Below the pieces are notes generated by a model that did no database searches, was not told the origin of the DNA, and worked only from the letters and a program-made list of their open reading frames with translations. Position numbers and translations under genes: made by a program. Positions 1 through 7,605 of a stretch of 57,288 nucleotides of DNA are shown one piece after another. The stretch is from Candidatus Nitrosopumilus sp. (GTDB lineage Archaea > Thermoproteota > Nitrososphaeria > Nitrososphaerales > Nitrosopumilaceae). The stretch is from positions 1 through 57,288 of the forward strand of contig JAHELP010000002.1 of the NCBI GenBank assembly GCA_024644105.1, read 5' to 3'. Numbering within the stretch: position 1 is the stretch's first letter; the number at the start of each line of letters is the position of its first letter.

Positions 1-437
1 AAATTTCAGATTGGTATGGAAAATATTTTGTTGCCACACTACGTGGAAATCATTTAAGAGTGTTAGATTTGGATTTGGGAAATAATCAAGTGCTTGACAG
101 TAAAGCATTACTTGTTGGAGAATACGGCAGATTACGTAATGTCAGTGTGGGTCCTGATGGTAATTTGTATATTCTAACTAGTAATCAAGATGGCAGAGGA
201 GCCCCTGTATCAAATGACGATAGAATTTTACGAATTACTCCATTAGAAAACAATGTGCAAACAGAAAATATTGTTCTTTCACCCCTAAAGCAGGTACAAT
301 TAGGAATCTCACCCCAAAATGTTTCATGTAATGATGGATTGAGTCTTGTCATCAAGGCAAGTAATCAAATGCCTGCATGTGTTAAAGATGCATCAGTACA
401 GAAACTAGTAGAAATTGGATGGGCAATTAACAATTAA
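1..437 (+). CDS. PQQ-dependent sugar dehydrogenase-type protein, C-terminal part (5' end outside window)
   Basis: The frame is open from base 3 to the stop at 435-437, so only about the last 144 residues are present. The fragment reads through WYGKYFVATLRG and HLRVLDLD, then LRNVSVGPDGNLYILTSN and RILRITP. These are the last beta-propeller blades of the glucose/sorbosone dehydrogenase (GSDH) family, which oxidise sugars with pyrroloquinoline quinone and are usually secreted. About 60 residues after the propeller, with two cysteines, form a C-terminal extension typical of extracytoplasmic thaumarchaeal homologues. Substrate cannot be inferred. The signal peptide, if any, lies upstream of the window. 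Confidence 0.8.
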   Translation, partial: ISDWYGKYFVATLRGNHLRVLDLDLGNNQVLDSKALLVGEYGRLRNVSVGPDGNLYILTSNQDGRGAPVSNDDRILRITPLENNVQTENIVLSPLKQVQLGISPQNVSCNDGLSLVIKASNQMPACVKDASVQKLVEIGWAINN

Positions 438-482
438 TTTAATTCTGTTGAATTGTATTAAGATATCAAATACGAATTGATA

Positions 483-890
483 TTATTTTTGAGATTTTAT
501 AAAATCGACAATAGATAATATTTTACCCATGTCAGCAAGATGACCATAACTTTTTCTTCTATTAATATTGGTTTTAGTTAGCGGAGTATTACTCATAGTA
601 CAAAATAATAATTTGCCATTATCCAAAGGAATAGAAATTCTTTTTATTTTCTCATATGATGATATTGAATATAATCCTGAACCTAGGTAGTTTTTTGCAT
701 TTGCATTTTCTTTCCATCCATGTAGAGCTCTCATCATAGTTTGTTTTGTTTCTGAAGGTGAAACAAGATTTTTCAATCCATCTCTTTGACTATTCCATAA
801 TATTTGACCATCACTGTCAGCAACTGCTGCAAATCTGACATCTTCATTAAAATCCATAATCATGTTGAGGAGTTTTTCGTATTTGTCCAC
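483..890 (-). CDS. Small roadblock/profilin-like protein, paralogue 1 (possible DUF6659 family)
   Basis: This 135-residue soluble protein has no transmembrane segment. An N-terminal helix (YEKLLNMIMDF) is followed by a strand pattern resembling roadblock/LC7 or PAS-like folds (FAAVADSDGQILW) and a later strand pair (KRISIPLDNGKLLF). It ends with a conserved SYGHLADMGKILSIVDF segment that its neighbour shares. I associate this kind of sequence with a thaumarchaeal domain of unknown function (DUF6659), from memory only. The start is GTG at 890. A TATA-like stretch around 912-922 lies 27 nt upstream, which suits a leaderless mRNA. It lies tail to head behind a paralogue at 998-1402, on the same strand. 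Function unknown; a sensory or ligand-binding role is a guess. Confidence 0.7.
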   Translation of the reverse strand: MDKYEKLLNMIMDFNEDVRFAAVADSDGQILWNSQRDGLKNLVSPSETKQTMMRALHGWKENANAKNYLGSGLYSISSYEKIKRISIPLDNGKLLFCTMSNTPLTKTNINRRKSYGHLADMGKILSIVDFIKSQK

Positions 891-997
891 AGTTTCTATG
901 GTAAATTTGTGTTAATAAATATTACAAAAAAAGGTACTAGTGTTAAATACAATCTAAAATCATTTAATTTGATATTGAAAATAACAGAGTCCTTTGT

Positions 998-1402
998 CTA
1001 TTCAAAAGTATTTACAAAATCAACTATGGACAATATTTTTCCCATTTCAACTAATTTTCCATAGCTTTTCTTCTTTGTATTTTTCATAGGAGTGTTATCT
1101 ACGCTCATAAACAATAGATGGAATGCATCAATTGGAAGTGTGACTCTTTTTGTTTTCTCAAAAGATGTAATGTGGTAAAGTGGAGCGCCAAGTGCATTAC
1201 GATCAGCAGCTTTGCACCTATCAACCCAATCATCAGATTCACGTTTTAGTGCTTTTTTGGTTTCAGCCAGTGGGACCTGAAGTTTTGCATCTTTTCTTTT
1301 AGAATTCCATAAAATGTCTCCAGAGGTGTTACTAATCACTGCAAGTCTAATGGATTCATCATAATCCATTAACATGTTTAGAACTTTCTCATATCGTCCC
1401 AT
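998..1402 (-). CDS. Small roadblock/profilin-like protein, paralogue 2
   Basis: This 134-residue paralogue matches the protein at 483-890 along its whole length (YEKVLNMLMDYDESIRLAVIS, GDILWNSKR, KSYGKLVEMGKILSIVDF), so the pair arose by tandem duplication. A longer reading frame begins at GTG 1423. I prefer ATG 1402 because MGRYEKVL aligns with the paralogue's first residues and an AT-rich TATA-like element centred near 1429 lies 27 nt upstream. It is transcribed divergently from the DICT-domain gene at 1501, across about 100 bp. No catalytic motif is visible. Confidence 0.7.
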   Translation of the reverse strand: MGRYEKVLNMLMDYDESIRLAVISNTSGDILWNSKRKDAKLQVPLAETKKALKRESDDWVDRCKAADRNALGAPLYHITSFEKTKRVTLPIDAFHLLFMSVDNTPMKNTKKKSYGKLVEMGKILSIVDFVNTFE

Positions 1403-1500
1403 GGAATAAGTAGTATTGTACACAATAAAAACAATTTGTCAAAGTCTTAATTTCATAAATTTAAGATTAACTTATATCTGATTTTGGATTTAACAAATCT

Positions 1501-2046
1501 ATGGTCGGACCATATGCTGGATTTGTAGGCGAAGTTTGGGAGGAATTTCCTCAGCTTGCTGAATGGCATGATGATGACCCAGCACAGCTTCAAATGTGGA
1601 ATATGGAAAAATTTATCGAAGCAGGATATCATAATTTTCATGCTGAAAGAAAACAGCTATACCATATCAGTAAATTGATTGAAAAGCATGCTCAGGATAA
1701 TGCTCAGCCACTACTTGCAACTTTTGAAGAAATTGCTAGATACAAATTTGTTGAAAAGAGATATCAGAAGCTAATTGAGAAAATTCCAAAAATTTGGGTC
1801 ATTGCAGATTATGGGAAAACCAAGTTACAGACACCAGATAAAATCAACATAATTAATTGTAAAAATACTCACCTATCCAACGTTTGGAGTGTAATTACCA
1901 GAGGCCCATATGGACCATTTGGATTGATTGCCGAAGAATATGAAGATGGGAAATTCAGGGGATTTTTTACTCTAAATCCAAATGTCACAAGACATGTTCT
2001 TACTGTGATGGGTAAAACACTAGGTACTAAATTTAATATTCAATAA
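1501..2046 (+). CDS. DICT-like sensory domain protein, paralogue 1
   Basis: This protein has 181 residues and no membrane segment. The central part (ERKQLYHISKLIEKHA, PLLATFEEIARYKFVEKRY, KIWVIAD) follows the pattern of the DICT domain found in bacterial diguanylate cyclases and two-component proteins: 'L..lS..lE......a.l...Fq...fy...e.rY..L......v.v'. The C-terminal half (VWSVITRGPYGPFGLIAEE, FRGFFTLNP) fits the rest of that domain. It appears as a stand-alone domain with no kinase or cyclase output. A TATA box around 1470-1477 lies 28 nt before ATG 1501, so the mRNA is probably leaderless. A paralogue follows at 2120 behind its own promoter. The ligand is unknown. Confidence 0.65.
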   Translation: MVGPYAGFVGEVWEEFPQLAEWHDDDPAQLQMWNMEKFIEAGYHNFHAERKQLYHISKLIEKHAQDNAQPLLATFEEIARYKFVEKRYQKLIEKIPKIWVIADYGKTKLQTPDKINIINCKNTHLSNVWSVITRGPYGPFGLIAEEYEDGKFRGFFTLNPNVTRHVLTVMGKTLGTKFNIQ

Positions 2047-2119
2047 TATAAAACAAAAATAATTAGCACTAGTTATTTAATTTATCACTAGTTATATATC
2101 AAAAACACAATAGAACCTT

Positions 2120-2671
2120 ATGAGTCAACAATACAGTAGTTTCATACAAGAGATATGGTCAAATTTTTCAGGATTAGCAGATACAAAAATTACTGATCTG
2201 ACTGATCACAATGTCTTATGGAGATTAAGTGAATACATTGATGCAGGTTATGTCAATTTCAAAGAAGGAAGAAAAGAGCTATACCGATTAAGTATTCTAC
2301 TAGAAAACTATGCAGTAAAATATAATGCACCTCTCTTGGCAACATTTGAAACAAGTGAGAGATACAAGTATGTCAAAGATCATTATACAGAAATTCTACA
2401 AAAAATTCCAAAGTCTTGGATAATTGGAAATTTCAATAACCCTTTACTTGCTCCGCAGCCTCCAGAATCTGCTGAAGTAATTAGTTGTGATGGCACAAAC
2501 ATTTCAGATATGTGGATTGTTGTAACAAGAGGTCCCGAGGGTCCATTTGGTCTTGTTGCAGAAAATATTGGAAATGACGAGTACCTAGGTTTCTTTTCAT
2601 ATAGCCCTACTGTGATTTCAAAAGTAATTCAAAGAATAAATGAAAAATTGAAAATACAGATAGAAATTTAG
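2120..2671 (+). CDS. DICT-like sensory domain protein, paralogue 2
   Basis: This 183-residue tandem paralogue of 1501-2046 shares the same blocks (ELYRLSILLENYA, PLLATFETSERYKYVKDHY, KSWIIGNF, MWIVVTRGPEGPFGLVAE). Its own TATA box (about 2092-2099) sits 25 nt before ATG 2120. The two copies may therefore be transcribed independently, which would allow different expression of similar sensors. The stop codon interlocks with the stop of a small convergent gene (2668-2796). The DICT assignment rests on pattern similarity only. Confidence 0.65.
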   Translation: MSQQYSSFIQEIWSNFSGLADTKITDLTDHNVLWRLSEYIDAGYVNFKEGRKELYRLSILLENYAVKYNAPLLATFETSERYKYVKDHYTEILQKIPKSWIIGNFNNPLLAPQPPESAEVISCDGTNISDMWIVVTRGPEGPFGLVAENIGNDEYLGFFSYSPTVISKVIQRINEKLKIQIEI

Positions 2672-2796
2672 TCAGAATATTCTCTTTTTCTTCTATATGC
2701 TCCACATTTAGGACATGGCTTTTTTTTATCTCCAGGTATTGTAAGTTCCAGTGGAGTTTGACAATCAAGGCAGAATTCTTTTATATTTTCTGACAT
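2668..2796 (-). CDS. Small zinc-ribbon protein
   Basis: The product is 42 residues, with CLDC and CPKC pairs about 20 residues apart (EFCLDCQTPLE, KKPCPKCGAYRRKRE). This is a minimal four-cysteine zinc ribbon with a basic tail. ATG 2796 is the only usable start in frame. A TATA-like element (about 2826-2836 on the minus strand) lies far enough upstream for a start at or near the ATG. It converges on the DICT gene, and their stop codons share bases 2669-2670. Function unknown; a nucleic-acid or protein-binding adaptor is plausible. Confidence 0.6.
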   Translation of the reverse strand: MSENIKEFCLDCQTPLELTIPGDKKKPCPKCGAYRRKREYSD

Positions 2797-2901
2797 GCGT
2801 TTTATGATTTCTTGTGCACTTAAGGATATGTAAAGTATAGTTAATCAAAATTGGTTAAACTCAACATATGATATAGAATGTATTCAGAGAAAGTAGTAGA
2901 T

Positions 2902-3321
2902 TTATGAGTAATATTGCTTAAACCCTTTATCAGTTGGATAAAGTTCTGTTTTGGGACCGAGTATTCCTTGTTTTTGAATGACTTTGAGTAATCCATTTTT
3001 CTCCAAATCTTCCAAGATAGAATCAAGTTCCTGACTATCTAGCCCAGTATTTTTCTGAATACTCTCAAAGGTTTTTGATCCTCTGTTTAATGCACCTAAA
3101 ACAAGATCATTTTTAGATTGAGGTTTTGAAGAATCTATCTCTTGTGTTTCAGTGACATTGAGTTTGTTTTCAGTAAAACCTGATTGAAAGTCATTTTGTG
3201 GTGGGGGTTGAGAAAAGTTTTGTCCTATTCCTCTTTTTTTCAATATACGTGGAATAATTCTAGCTAGTGGAATTGCCAAGAAAATTACCAAATAAATCCA
3301 GGCAAAATTAGGTTCAGCCAT
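2902..3321 (-). CDS. Membrane-anchored winged-helix protein
   Basis: This protein has 139 residues. An N-terminal hydrophobic segment (about residues 5-24, FAWIYLVIFLAIPLARII) is followed by a basic patch and a polar Pro/Gln/Ser linker to about residue 70. The C-terminal 65 residues look like a winged helix (LVLGALNRGSKTFESIQKN, LDSILEDLEKNGLLKVI, ELYPTDKGFKQYY). The layout suggests a membrane-tethered DNA-binding or protein-binding wHTH facing the cytoplasm. ATG 3321 lies about 24 nt after a TATA-like element (3341-3350). Target and signal unknown. Confidence 0.7.
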   Translation of the reverse strand: MAEPNFAWIYLVIFLAIPLARIIPRILKKRGIGQNFSQPPPQNDFQSGFTENKLNVTETQEIDSSKPQSKNDLVLGALNRGSKTFESIQKNTGLDSQELDSILEDLEKNGLLKVIQKQGILGPKTELYPTDKGFKQYYS

Positions 3322-3401
3322 TACTAATTGAACATAGAGATAGCATAAATTTGTTGAGAAAAATAAACTCTAATCTCTGAACATGCACCACATTAGATTG
3401 G

Positions 3402-3409
3402 TATAAAAG
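3402..3409 (+). promoter_or_regulatory. TATA box of the SPFH/prohibitin gene
   Basis: TATAAAAG is centred 28 nt before TTG 3433. The spacing places transcription initiation at or next to that TTG, which supports the longer start over the internal ATG 3469. Confidence 0.6.
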
Positions 3410-3432
3410 TAGAAGATAGCATACTGTATACG

Positions 3433-4296
3433 TTGTCAAAGTATCAATCACCTAAAGTTAAGGTAAACATGAGTGCAGCAAAAGGAGTTGCAGTCGCGAT
3501 TGTTATTTTAATAATTATTGGTGTTATAGCATCAGCTTCTGTGAAAATTGTTGATTCTGGTCATAGAGGAGTATTATTGCATTGGGATGCAGTCGATCTT
3601 TCAAATCCACCACTTGAAGAAGGAATACATTTTGTTGTCCCTTTCCAAGATGAGGTAGTCAACATTGAGGTTCGTACTCTAAAATATGCAAGTGAAGCAA
3701 GAAGTGCATCAAGAGATCTGCAAACCGTAGAAACTACAGTTACAGTCAATTATCATCCAAATAAGGAACAAGTTCATACATTATACAAGAATTTAGGCTT
3801 AGATTATGAGAACAGGGTTATTCAACCAGCAATAGAAGAAACTGTAAAACAAGTAACTGCAAATTATAATGCTGAAGAATTAATTACAAAAAGACCTCTT
3901 GTAAAACAAGATATAGAATTTTCCATAAGAGAGAGATTAAATCAATTCAATGTTGTAACAGAAGTTATTTCAATTACTGATTTTGAATTCTCTGCATTAT
4001 TTGCATCTGCAATTGAATCCAAAGTAGAAGCAGAACAAAATGCACTTAGAGCAGAAAATGATTTGAAAAGAATTGAAGTTGAAGCTAGGCAAGCAGAGGC
4101 CAACGCCATAGGTGTAGCAAATGCAAACATTGCAGAAGCTAGAGGTGAGGCAGAGGCAATTGCCATAATTAACAAAGCATTAGCTGAAAATCCAAATTAT
4201 TTAGATTGGCTAAAAACACAGGCATGGGATGGAAAACTACCTCTAGTAGTTGGTGAAGGTGGAACTCCATTTATACAAATTCCAGTTAGACCTTAA
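3433..4296 (+). CDS. SPFH domain protein, prohibitin-like
   Basis: This protein has 287 residues. An N-terminal membrane anchor (about residues 18-38) is followed by the prohibitin/SPFH core (VDSGHRGVLLHWDAVD, EGIHFVVPFQDEV, NYHPNKEQVHTLYKNLG, VIQPAIEETVKQVTANY, AEELITKR). A long Ala/Glu-rich coiled coil (about 190-255) carries the prohibitin hallmark AEARGEAEAIAIINKAL. Prohibitins form large membrane rings that scaffold or regulate proteases; that role is known for the family, not shown here. TTG 3433 is preferred because of the TATA box 28 nt upstream. It converges on a small membrane protein 14 bp downstream. Confidence 0.88.
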   Translation: MSKYQSPKVKVNMSAAKGVAVAIVILIIIGVIASASVKIVDSGHRGVLLHWDAVDLSNPPLEEGIHFVVPFQDEVVNIEVRTLKYASEARSASRDLQTVETTVTVNYHPNKEQVHTLYKNLGLDYENRVIQPAIEETVKQVTANYNAEELITKRPLVKQDIEFSIRERLNQFNVVTEVISITDFEFSALFASAIESKVEAEQNALRAENDLKRIEVEARQAEANAIGVANANIAEARGEAEAIAIINKALAENPNYLDWLKTQAWDGKLPLVVGEGGTPFIQIPVRP

Positions 4297-4310
4297 GTGA
4301 TTTAAAAAAT

Positions 4311-4610
4311 CTAATCTCTATCTTTAAGCTGCTCTCTAATTGCATCATACATTACAAGAAATTGTTCTGGTTCATTTTGCCTGTAATTTTTTTCAAGATT
4401 TTGAATTTCTTGATGTGTAATTTTTTCTCCTTTATTTTCATAATATTCCTTAATTATTTGAGCAGGAGTTTTTTTGATATTATATTTTCTAAGAGATTGA
4501 TTAACAGATCTTTTACAGTACAAATCATAAATCAAAAAGCGATAGGCAAGGTATCCAGATAATCCAACGATTGCAACAACAAGGATTGGGATGATGATGA
4601 TTGATGCCAT
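4311..4610 (-). CDS. Small single-pass membrane protein
   Basis: This 99-residue protein has an N-terminal transmembrane helix (about residues 3-28, IIIIPILVVAIVGLSGYLAY). A charged helical cytoplasmic domain follows (TPAQIIKEYYENKGEKITHQEIQ, EQFLVMYDAIREQLKDRD). There are no cysteine or catalytic motifs. It converges on the SPFH gene, so a shared pathway is possible but unproven. I do not recognise the family. Confidence 0.65.
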   Translation of the reverse strand: MASIIIIPILVVAIVGLSGYLAYRFLIYDLYCKRSVNQSLRKYNIKKTPAQIIKEYYENKGEKITHQEIQNLEKNYRQNEPEQFLVMYDAIREQLKDRD

Positions 4611-4772
4611 ATTATACTGTAGGTGTTTTCAGTATTTCATTGTTATTCTTTTATCTAAATTTGAGATAATGTGTGAATTGTGGATAATTTGAGCCTAGCA
4701 AAGTCACAAAACTAGATAAAAAATAAGAAAATATCTCTAGTTTCTTTAAGGAGAAACGTCAATTTAATAGAA

Positions 4773-5249
4773 TTGAAATCAAATGATAAAAGATGGATCA
4801 TTCTTGCCATGGTAGCAGGGATTGCTGGATTAGCTATTACAGTTGGTTTTGTTGGACAAGGAAATGTAAGACATGTTGAAATTTTTTGGGCAGAAACAGT
4901 AGAACAAACTATAGTTTTTGAAGAAGTCAATGGAGAAACGCAAGTAAGAGGAGTTAAAGGGGTAAGCGGAGATGCAAATCCAACATTATTATCACGTACA
5001 TCATTTGCATACATTCTAACTGTAATTAACAATGGTACAACACAGCATAGACTATACATTGATGGATTCAATGTTCAAACAGAATTATTAGAACCGGGTC
5101 AACAAGACACAATCACAATCTACCCAGATAAAGAAGGTGAATTCACATACTATGACAAGAGGCAAAATTTAGTCCCATTAGGTAAAATCAAAATTGTTTC
5201 AGTGGTTCCAAGTGATGAGTTTCAAGGAATTTGGAAAGATTTGATTTAG
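4773..5249 (+). CDS. Membrane-anchored cupredoxin-like fold protein without obvious copper ligands
   Basis: This protein has 158 residues, with an N-terminal anchor (about 9-29, IILAMVAGIAGLAITVGFVG) and an all-beta extracytoplasmic domain. The later part (QHRLYIDGFNVQTELLEPGQ, TITIYPDKEGEFTYYD) has the strand order of cupredoxin-like domains. The Cys and Met ligands of type-1 copper sites are absent and only one His is in a plausible place, so copper binding is doubtful. TTG 4773 is 25 nt after a TATA-like TCTTTAAGG. The cupredoxin-like fold is an inference from pattern. Confidence 0.65.
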   Translation: MKSNDKRWIILAMVAGIAGLAITVGFVGQGNVRHVEIFWAETVEQTIVFEEVNGETQVRGVKGVSGDANPTLLSRTSFAYILTVINNGTTQHRLYIDGFNVQTELLEPGQQDTITIYPDKEGEFTYYDKRQNLVPLGKIKIVSVVPSDEFQGIWKDLI

Positions 5250-5261
5250 TTTGTCATACTG

Positions 5262-5420
5262 TTGTTTATTAGTTGGAAAAAATCAGCATCATCTGTGACT
5301 AATGTAGACGAACTTTATCAAAAAGAGATGGAGGAGTTAATGAATGAGATTAACAGTAAAACAAAGTCATGGTTCAAGAAATTAAAGGAACAGTCAAAGA
5401 ACACCAAAGTTGATATGTAA
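5262..5420 (+). CDS. Short helical protein
   Basis: An in-frame open stretch just after the cupredoxin-like gene gives 52 residues from TTG 5262 (or fewer from GTG 5295). The product is almost entirely charged helix (VDELYQKEMEELMNEINSKT, SWFKKLKEQSKNTKVDM), with heptad-like spacing suggesting a coiled coil. No separate promoter is obvious, so it would be co-transcribed with 4773-5249. The coherent amphipathic pattern favours a real gene, but it is short and I do not recognise it. Confidence 0.45.
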   Translation: MFISWKKSASSVTNVDELYQKEMEELMNEINSKTKSWFKKLKEQSKNTKVDM

Positions 5421-5436
5421 ATCAGTTAACACGATT

Positions 5437-6309
5437 CTATTTTTCAGCATATATCAAATCAACTTTATAATTTAATGTAGCACGTGGATTAAGTTTTAAA
5501 ATCCAAGGAATGTAAGAGGGAGTTTTAGTTTTTGATGTTATTTTAAATCCCAATTTCTCCAAATTTGTGCGTAATGTTTTTTCATCAAGTGGATTTTTTA
5601 CAGAATTAGTCCCTCTATCAAAATCATATGGATCACTGATTATAAAATGACCACAGGTAATTTGTTTTGAAACATGATTTAAAAATTTAGCAGGTTCGAC
5701 TAATTCTAAAACATTCAAAGCTAAAACAAGATCAAACTTAGATTTACCAAATACAGGAGACAAAAAATCAGCTGCGACGTATTCAAGATTATCTTTGTAA
5801 GATTTTTTTGCAATTCTTAAAGCAGAAAATGACCTATCTATTCCAAAAACCATATCATGAGATTCAGCCAAAAAGGAAGTAAGCAGCCCAATTGAGCATC
5901 CATATTCTAAAGCAAGTTTTGATTTTTTTAACAAACCAATATTTTTTTTTATTTCAGAATAGAATTTTGAAGATTTACTATTTTGATATATTCTTGACCA
6001 TCGTTCTTCAAGAGCAGTTCGATCATCATTTGATTTATGAGCTTTTGATATAGAACTCTTACAAAATTTCTTCAAATTTTGATTCTCAATTAATTGATAA
6101 AGTTTGCCTCCCAATTTTTTACGTGATGAAAGATAGATAGAAAAATCATCCCACAATATTGGGATTTTCTCAATAATTGGAAATTGTTTATGACATTTTT
6201 TACATTCTAAAATTCCTTCAATAATTTCTTTAGATTGTTTGAATGTGGTTAATTCTAATTTAGAACTACAGTTTACACATCTTAAAAATTCAAGACTAGA
6301 TTCAAACAT
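5437..6309 (-). CDS. SAM-dependent methyltransferase with N-terminal Trm112-like zinc ribbon
   Basis: This protein has 290 residues. Residues about 9-52 form a Trm112-like/zinc-ribbon module (CVNC, then CKKCHKQFPIIEKIPILW). A class I methyltransferase core follows, with motif I ALEYGCSIGLLTSFLAE, an acidic motif II end (VFGIDRSFSALRIA), AADFLSP, and motif IV DLVLALNVLEL. Free-standing Trm112 activates several archaeal methyltransferases; here a similar module is fused in cis. The substrate is not evident and could be a small molecule, a lipid or RNA. It is a single-gene unit on the minus strand. Confidence 0.75.
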   Translation of the reverse strand: MFESSLEFLRCVNCSSKLELTTFKQSKEIIEGILECKKCHKQFPIIEKIPILWDDFSIYLSSRKKLGGKLYQLIENQNLKKFCKSSISKAHKSNDDRTALEERWSRIYQNSKSSKFYSEIKKNIGLLKKSKLALEYGCSIGLLTSFLAESHDMVFGIDRSFSALRIAKKSYKDNLEYVAADFLSPVFGKSKFDLVLALNVLELVEPAKFLNHVSKQITCGHFIISDPYDFDRGTNSVKNPLDEKTLRTNLEKLGFKITSKTKTPSYIPWILKLNPRATLNYKVDLIYAEK

Positions 6310-6405
6310 TTTCGGATAACAAAACAGTGATTTTTGAATTAATAATTTCTTTGTTAAGAAAAACCAAGATAATCTTAAATGGAGTATTTCAGGATTTTAT
6401 GCAAA

Positions 6406-7602
6406 ATGGGGGAATTTCAAGAATTTGCTGAGGCTCTATTTGGGCAATTATCAGTTGAATTAAACGAAGAAAGGGAGATTATCGAATTAGCAGTTAAAGC
6501 CAAAGATGACATTGCAAATAAAGTAAAATTCATGGAATTGGACGAAATTGCAAATTCAGTATTTCCGGATTTTAAAAATAAAGTCGAAGAATTTCTAGGA
6601 GTTAAAGTTCCAGATAATATAGTACTAAAATTTCCAGAGTTGGCAGAATTGAAGAGAGTTAAAGGAAGCAAAGTTTTTGCAGATAAAGAATCAAAGGAAT
6701 TTGTTACAGAATTATTTAATGCAGTTGCCAAAGAAGATTTAAAAAAAATAGCTGAACTAATGCAGCAAGACACTGCCAAATATTTAGTATATTCAACATA
6801 TGCTATTCAATACATTTCTAAAATCACAACAACATATGGAGACTATCTTGATTCTGTAATTTATTTAAACAAATTCATTTTATCAAGATACCCACAAATA
6901 GTTCTTCACAAACAAGGGGAGCCATATGAGTCAAGATTTGAAAATGTAAATTCTGGATATCATGGAGCAGTAAAGATGACAGTACTTGAAGAATTAATTC
7001 ATTCTGCTCAAGGGAATCTCCAACAAGTTAACAAAAATGCCGCAACAGAAGTAAACAAAATTAATGAAGAATTAGCAAAAATAATCTTATCGCTAGATAC
7101 TGAAACAGTAAACAAACTATCAGAGTATTGTCAATTACAAGCAGTGCCAGATGATTTTCCATTTGCAAAAAAAGCAAATTTATTTTTCTTTTTGAATCCA
7201 GACCATTTCTTGATTGAGCAAATAGGCCCAGATGTTATGACATTTACACATGTGGAGATTGATCCAAAGATTGGAGAATCAATTCCAGAACTTTTAGAAA
7301 TTTACAAAAAATGGCTTGTTCCAATTCAACAGCATCACTCAGCATTTACTGCAATGGAGGGAATGGCAGCATTTGCAATTGAGAGTATCTTAAAGGATGA
7401 TCTAGATTTTCAAAACTATCTTTCAACCTTTATGGGAACTGATTTTTCATCATATCAAGTTAGAAAGAGTATGGGCAAGGACTTTACAAAAGTAGTTTAT
7501 GATAAACTAGGCAAGGATGCCTTTAAAAAAATGATAGAAATCCCGCCAAATACTAGAGAACTCAAGGATCCTCAACTATATCTGAATAAACTGAGTTTGT
7601 AA
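6406..7602 (+). CDS. Metallopeptidase-like protein of unknown function
   Basis: This protein has 398 residues, is helical and carries no signal peptide. It has LEELIHSAQ near residues 194-202 and, some 120 residues later, TAMEGMAAFAIES. That pair resembles the HExxH and downstream E-G-x-A of gluzincin metallopeptidases, but the first His of HExxH is Glu here. It is therefore either inactive or coordinates metal differently. ATG 6406 is preferred over ATG 6379 because a TATA-like CTTAAATGG lies about 30 nt upstream. The next gene, a SirB1-type protein, begins 3 nt after the stop, so the two are almost certainly co-transcribed. Confidence 0.6.
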   Translation: MGEFQEFAEALFGQLSVELNEEREIIELAVKAKDDIANKVKFMELDEIANSVFPDFKNKVEEFLGVKVPDNIVLKFPELAELKRVKGSKVFADKESKEFVTELFNAVAKEDLKKIAELMQQDTAKYLVYSTYAIQYISKITTTYGDYLDSVIYLNKFILSRYPQIVLHKQGEPYESRFENVNSGYHGAVKMTVLEELIHSAQGNLQQVNKNAATEVNKINEELAKIILSLDTETVNKLSEYCQLQAVPDDFPFAKKANLFFFLNPDHFLIEQIGPDVMTFTHVEIDPKIGESIPELLEIYKKWLVPIQQHHSAFTAMEGMAAFAIESILKDDLDFQNYLSTFMGTDFSSYQVRKSMGKDFTKVVYDKLGKDAFKKMIEIPPNTRELKDPQLYLNKLSL

Positions 7603-7605
7603 TAA

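Noticed and set aside
804-1064. Plus-strand frame across the roadblock-like paralogue 1 gene start
   Set aside because: It runs antisense to both paralogues and covers their promoters; no start signal or recognisable features.
4773-5249. True blue-copper protein
   Set aside because: The fold resembles a cupredoxin, but the Cys and Met ligands are absent, unlike the copper protein at 50234-50641.
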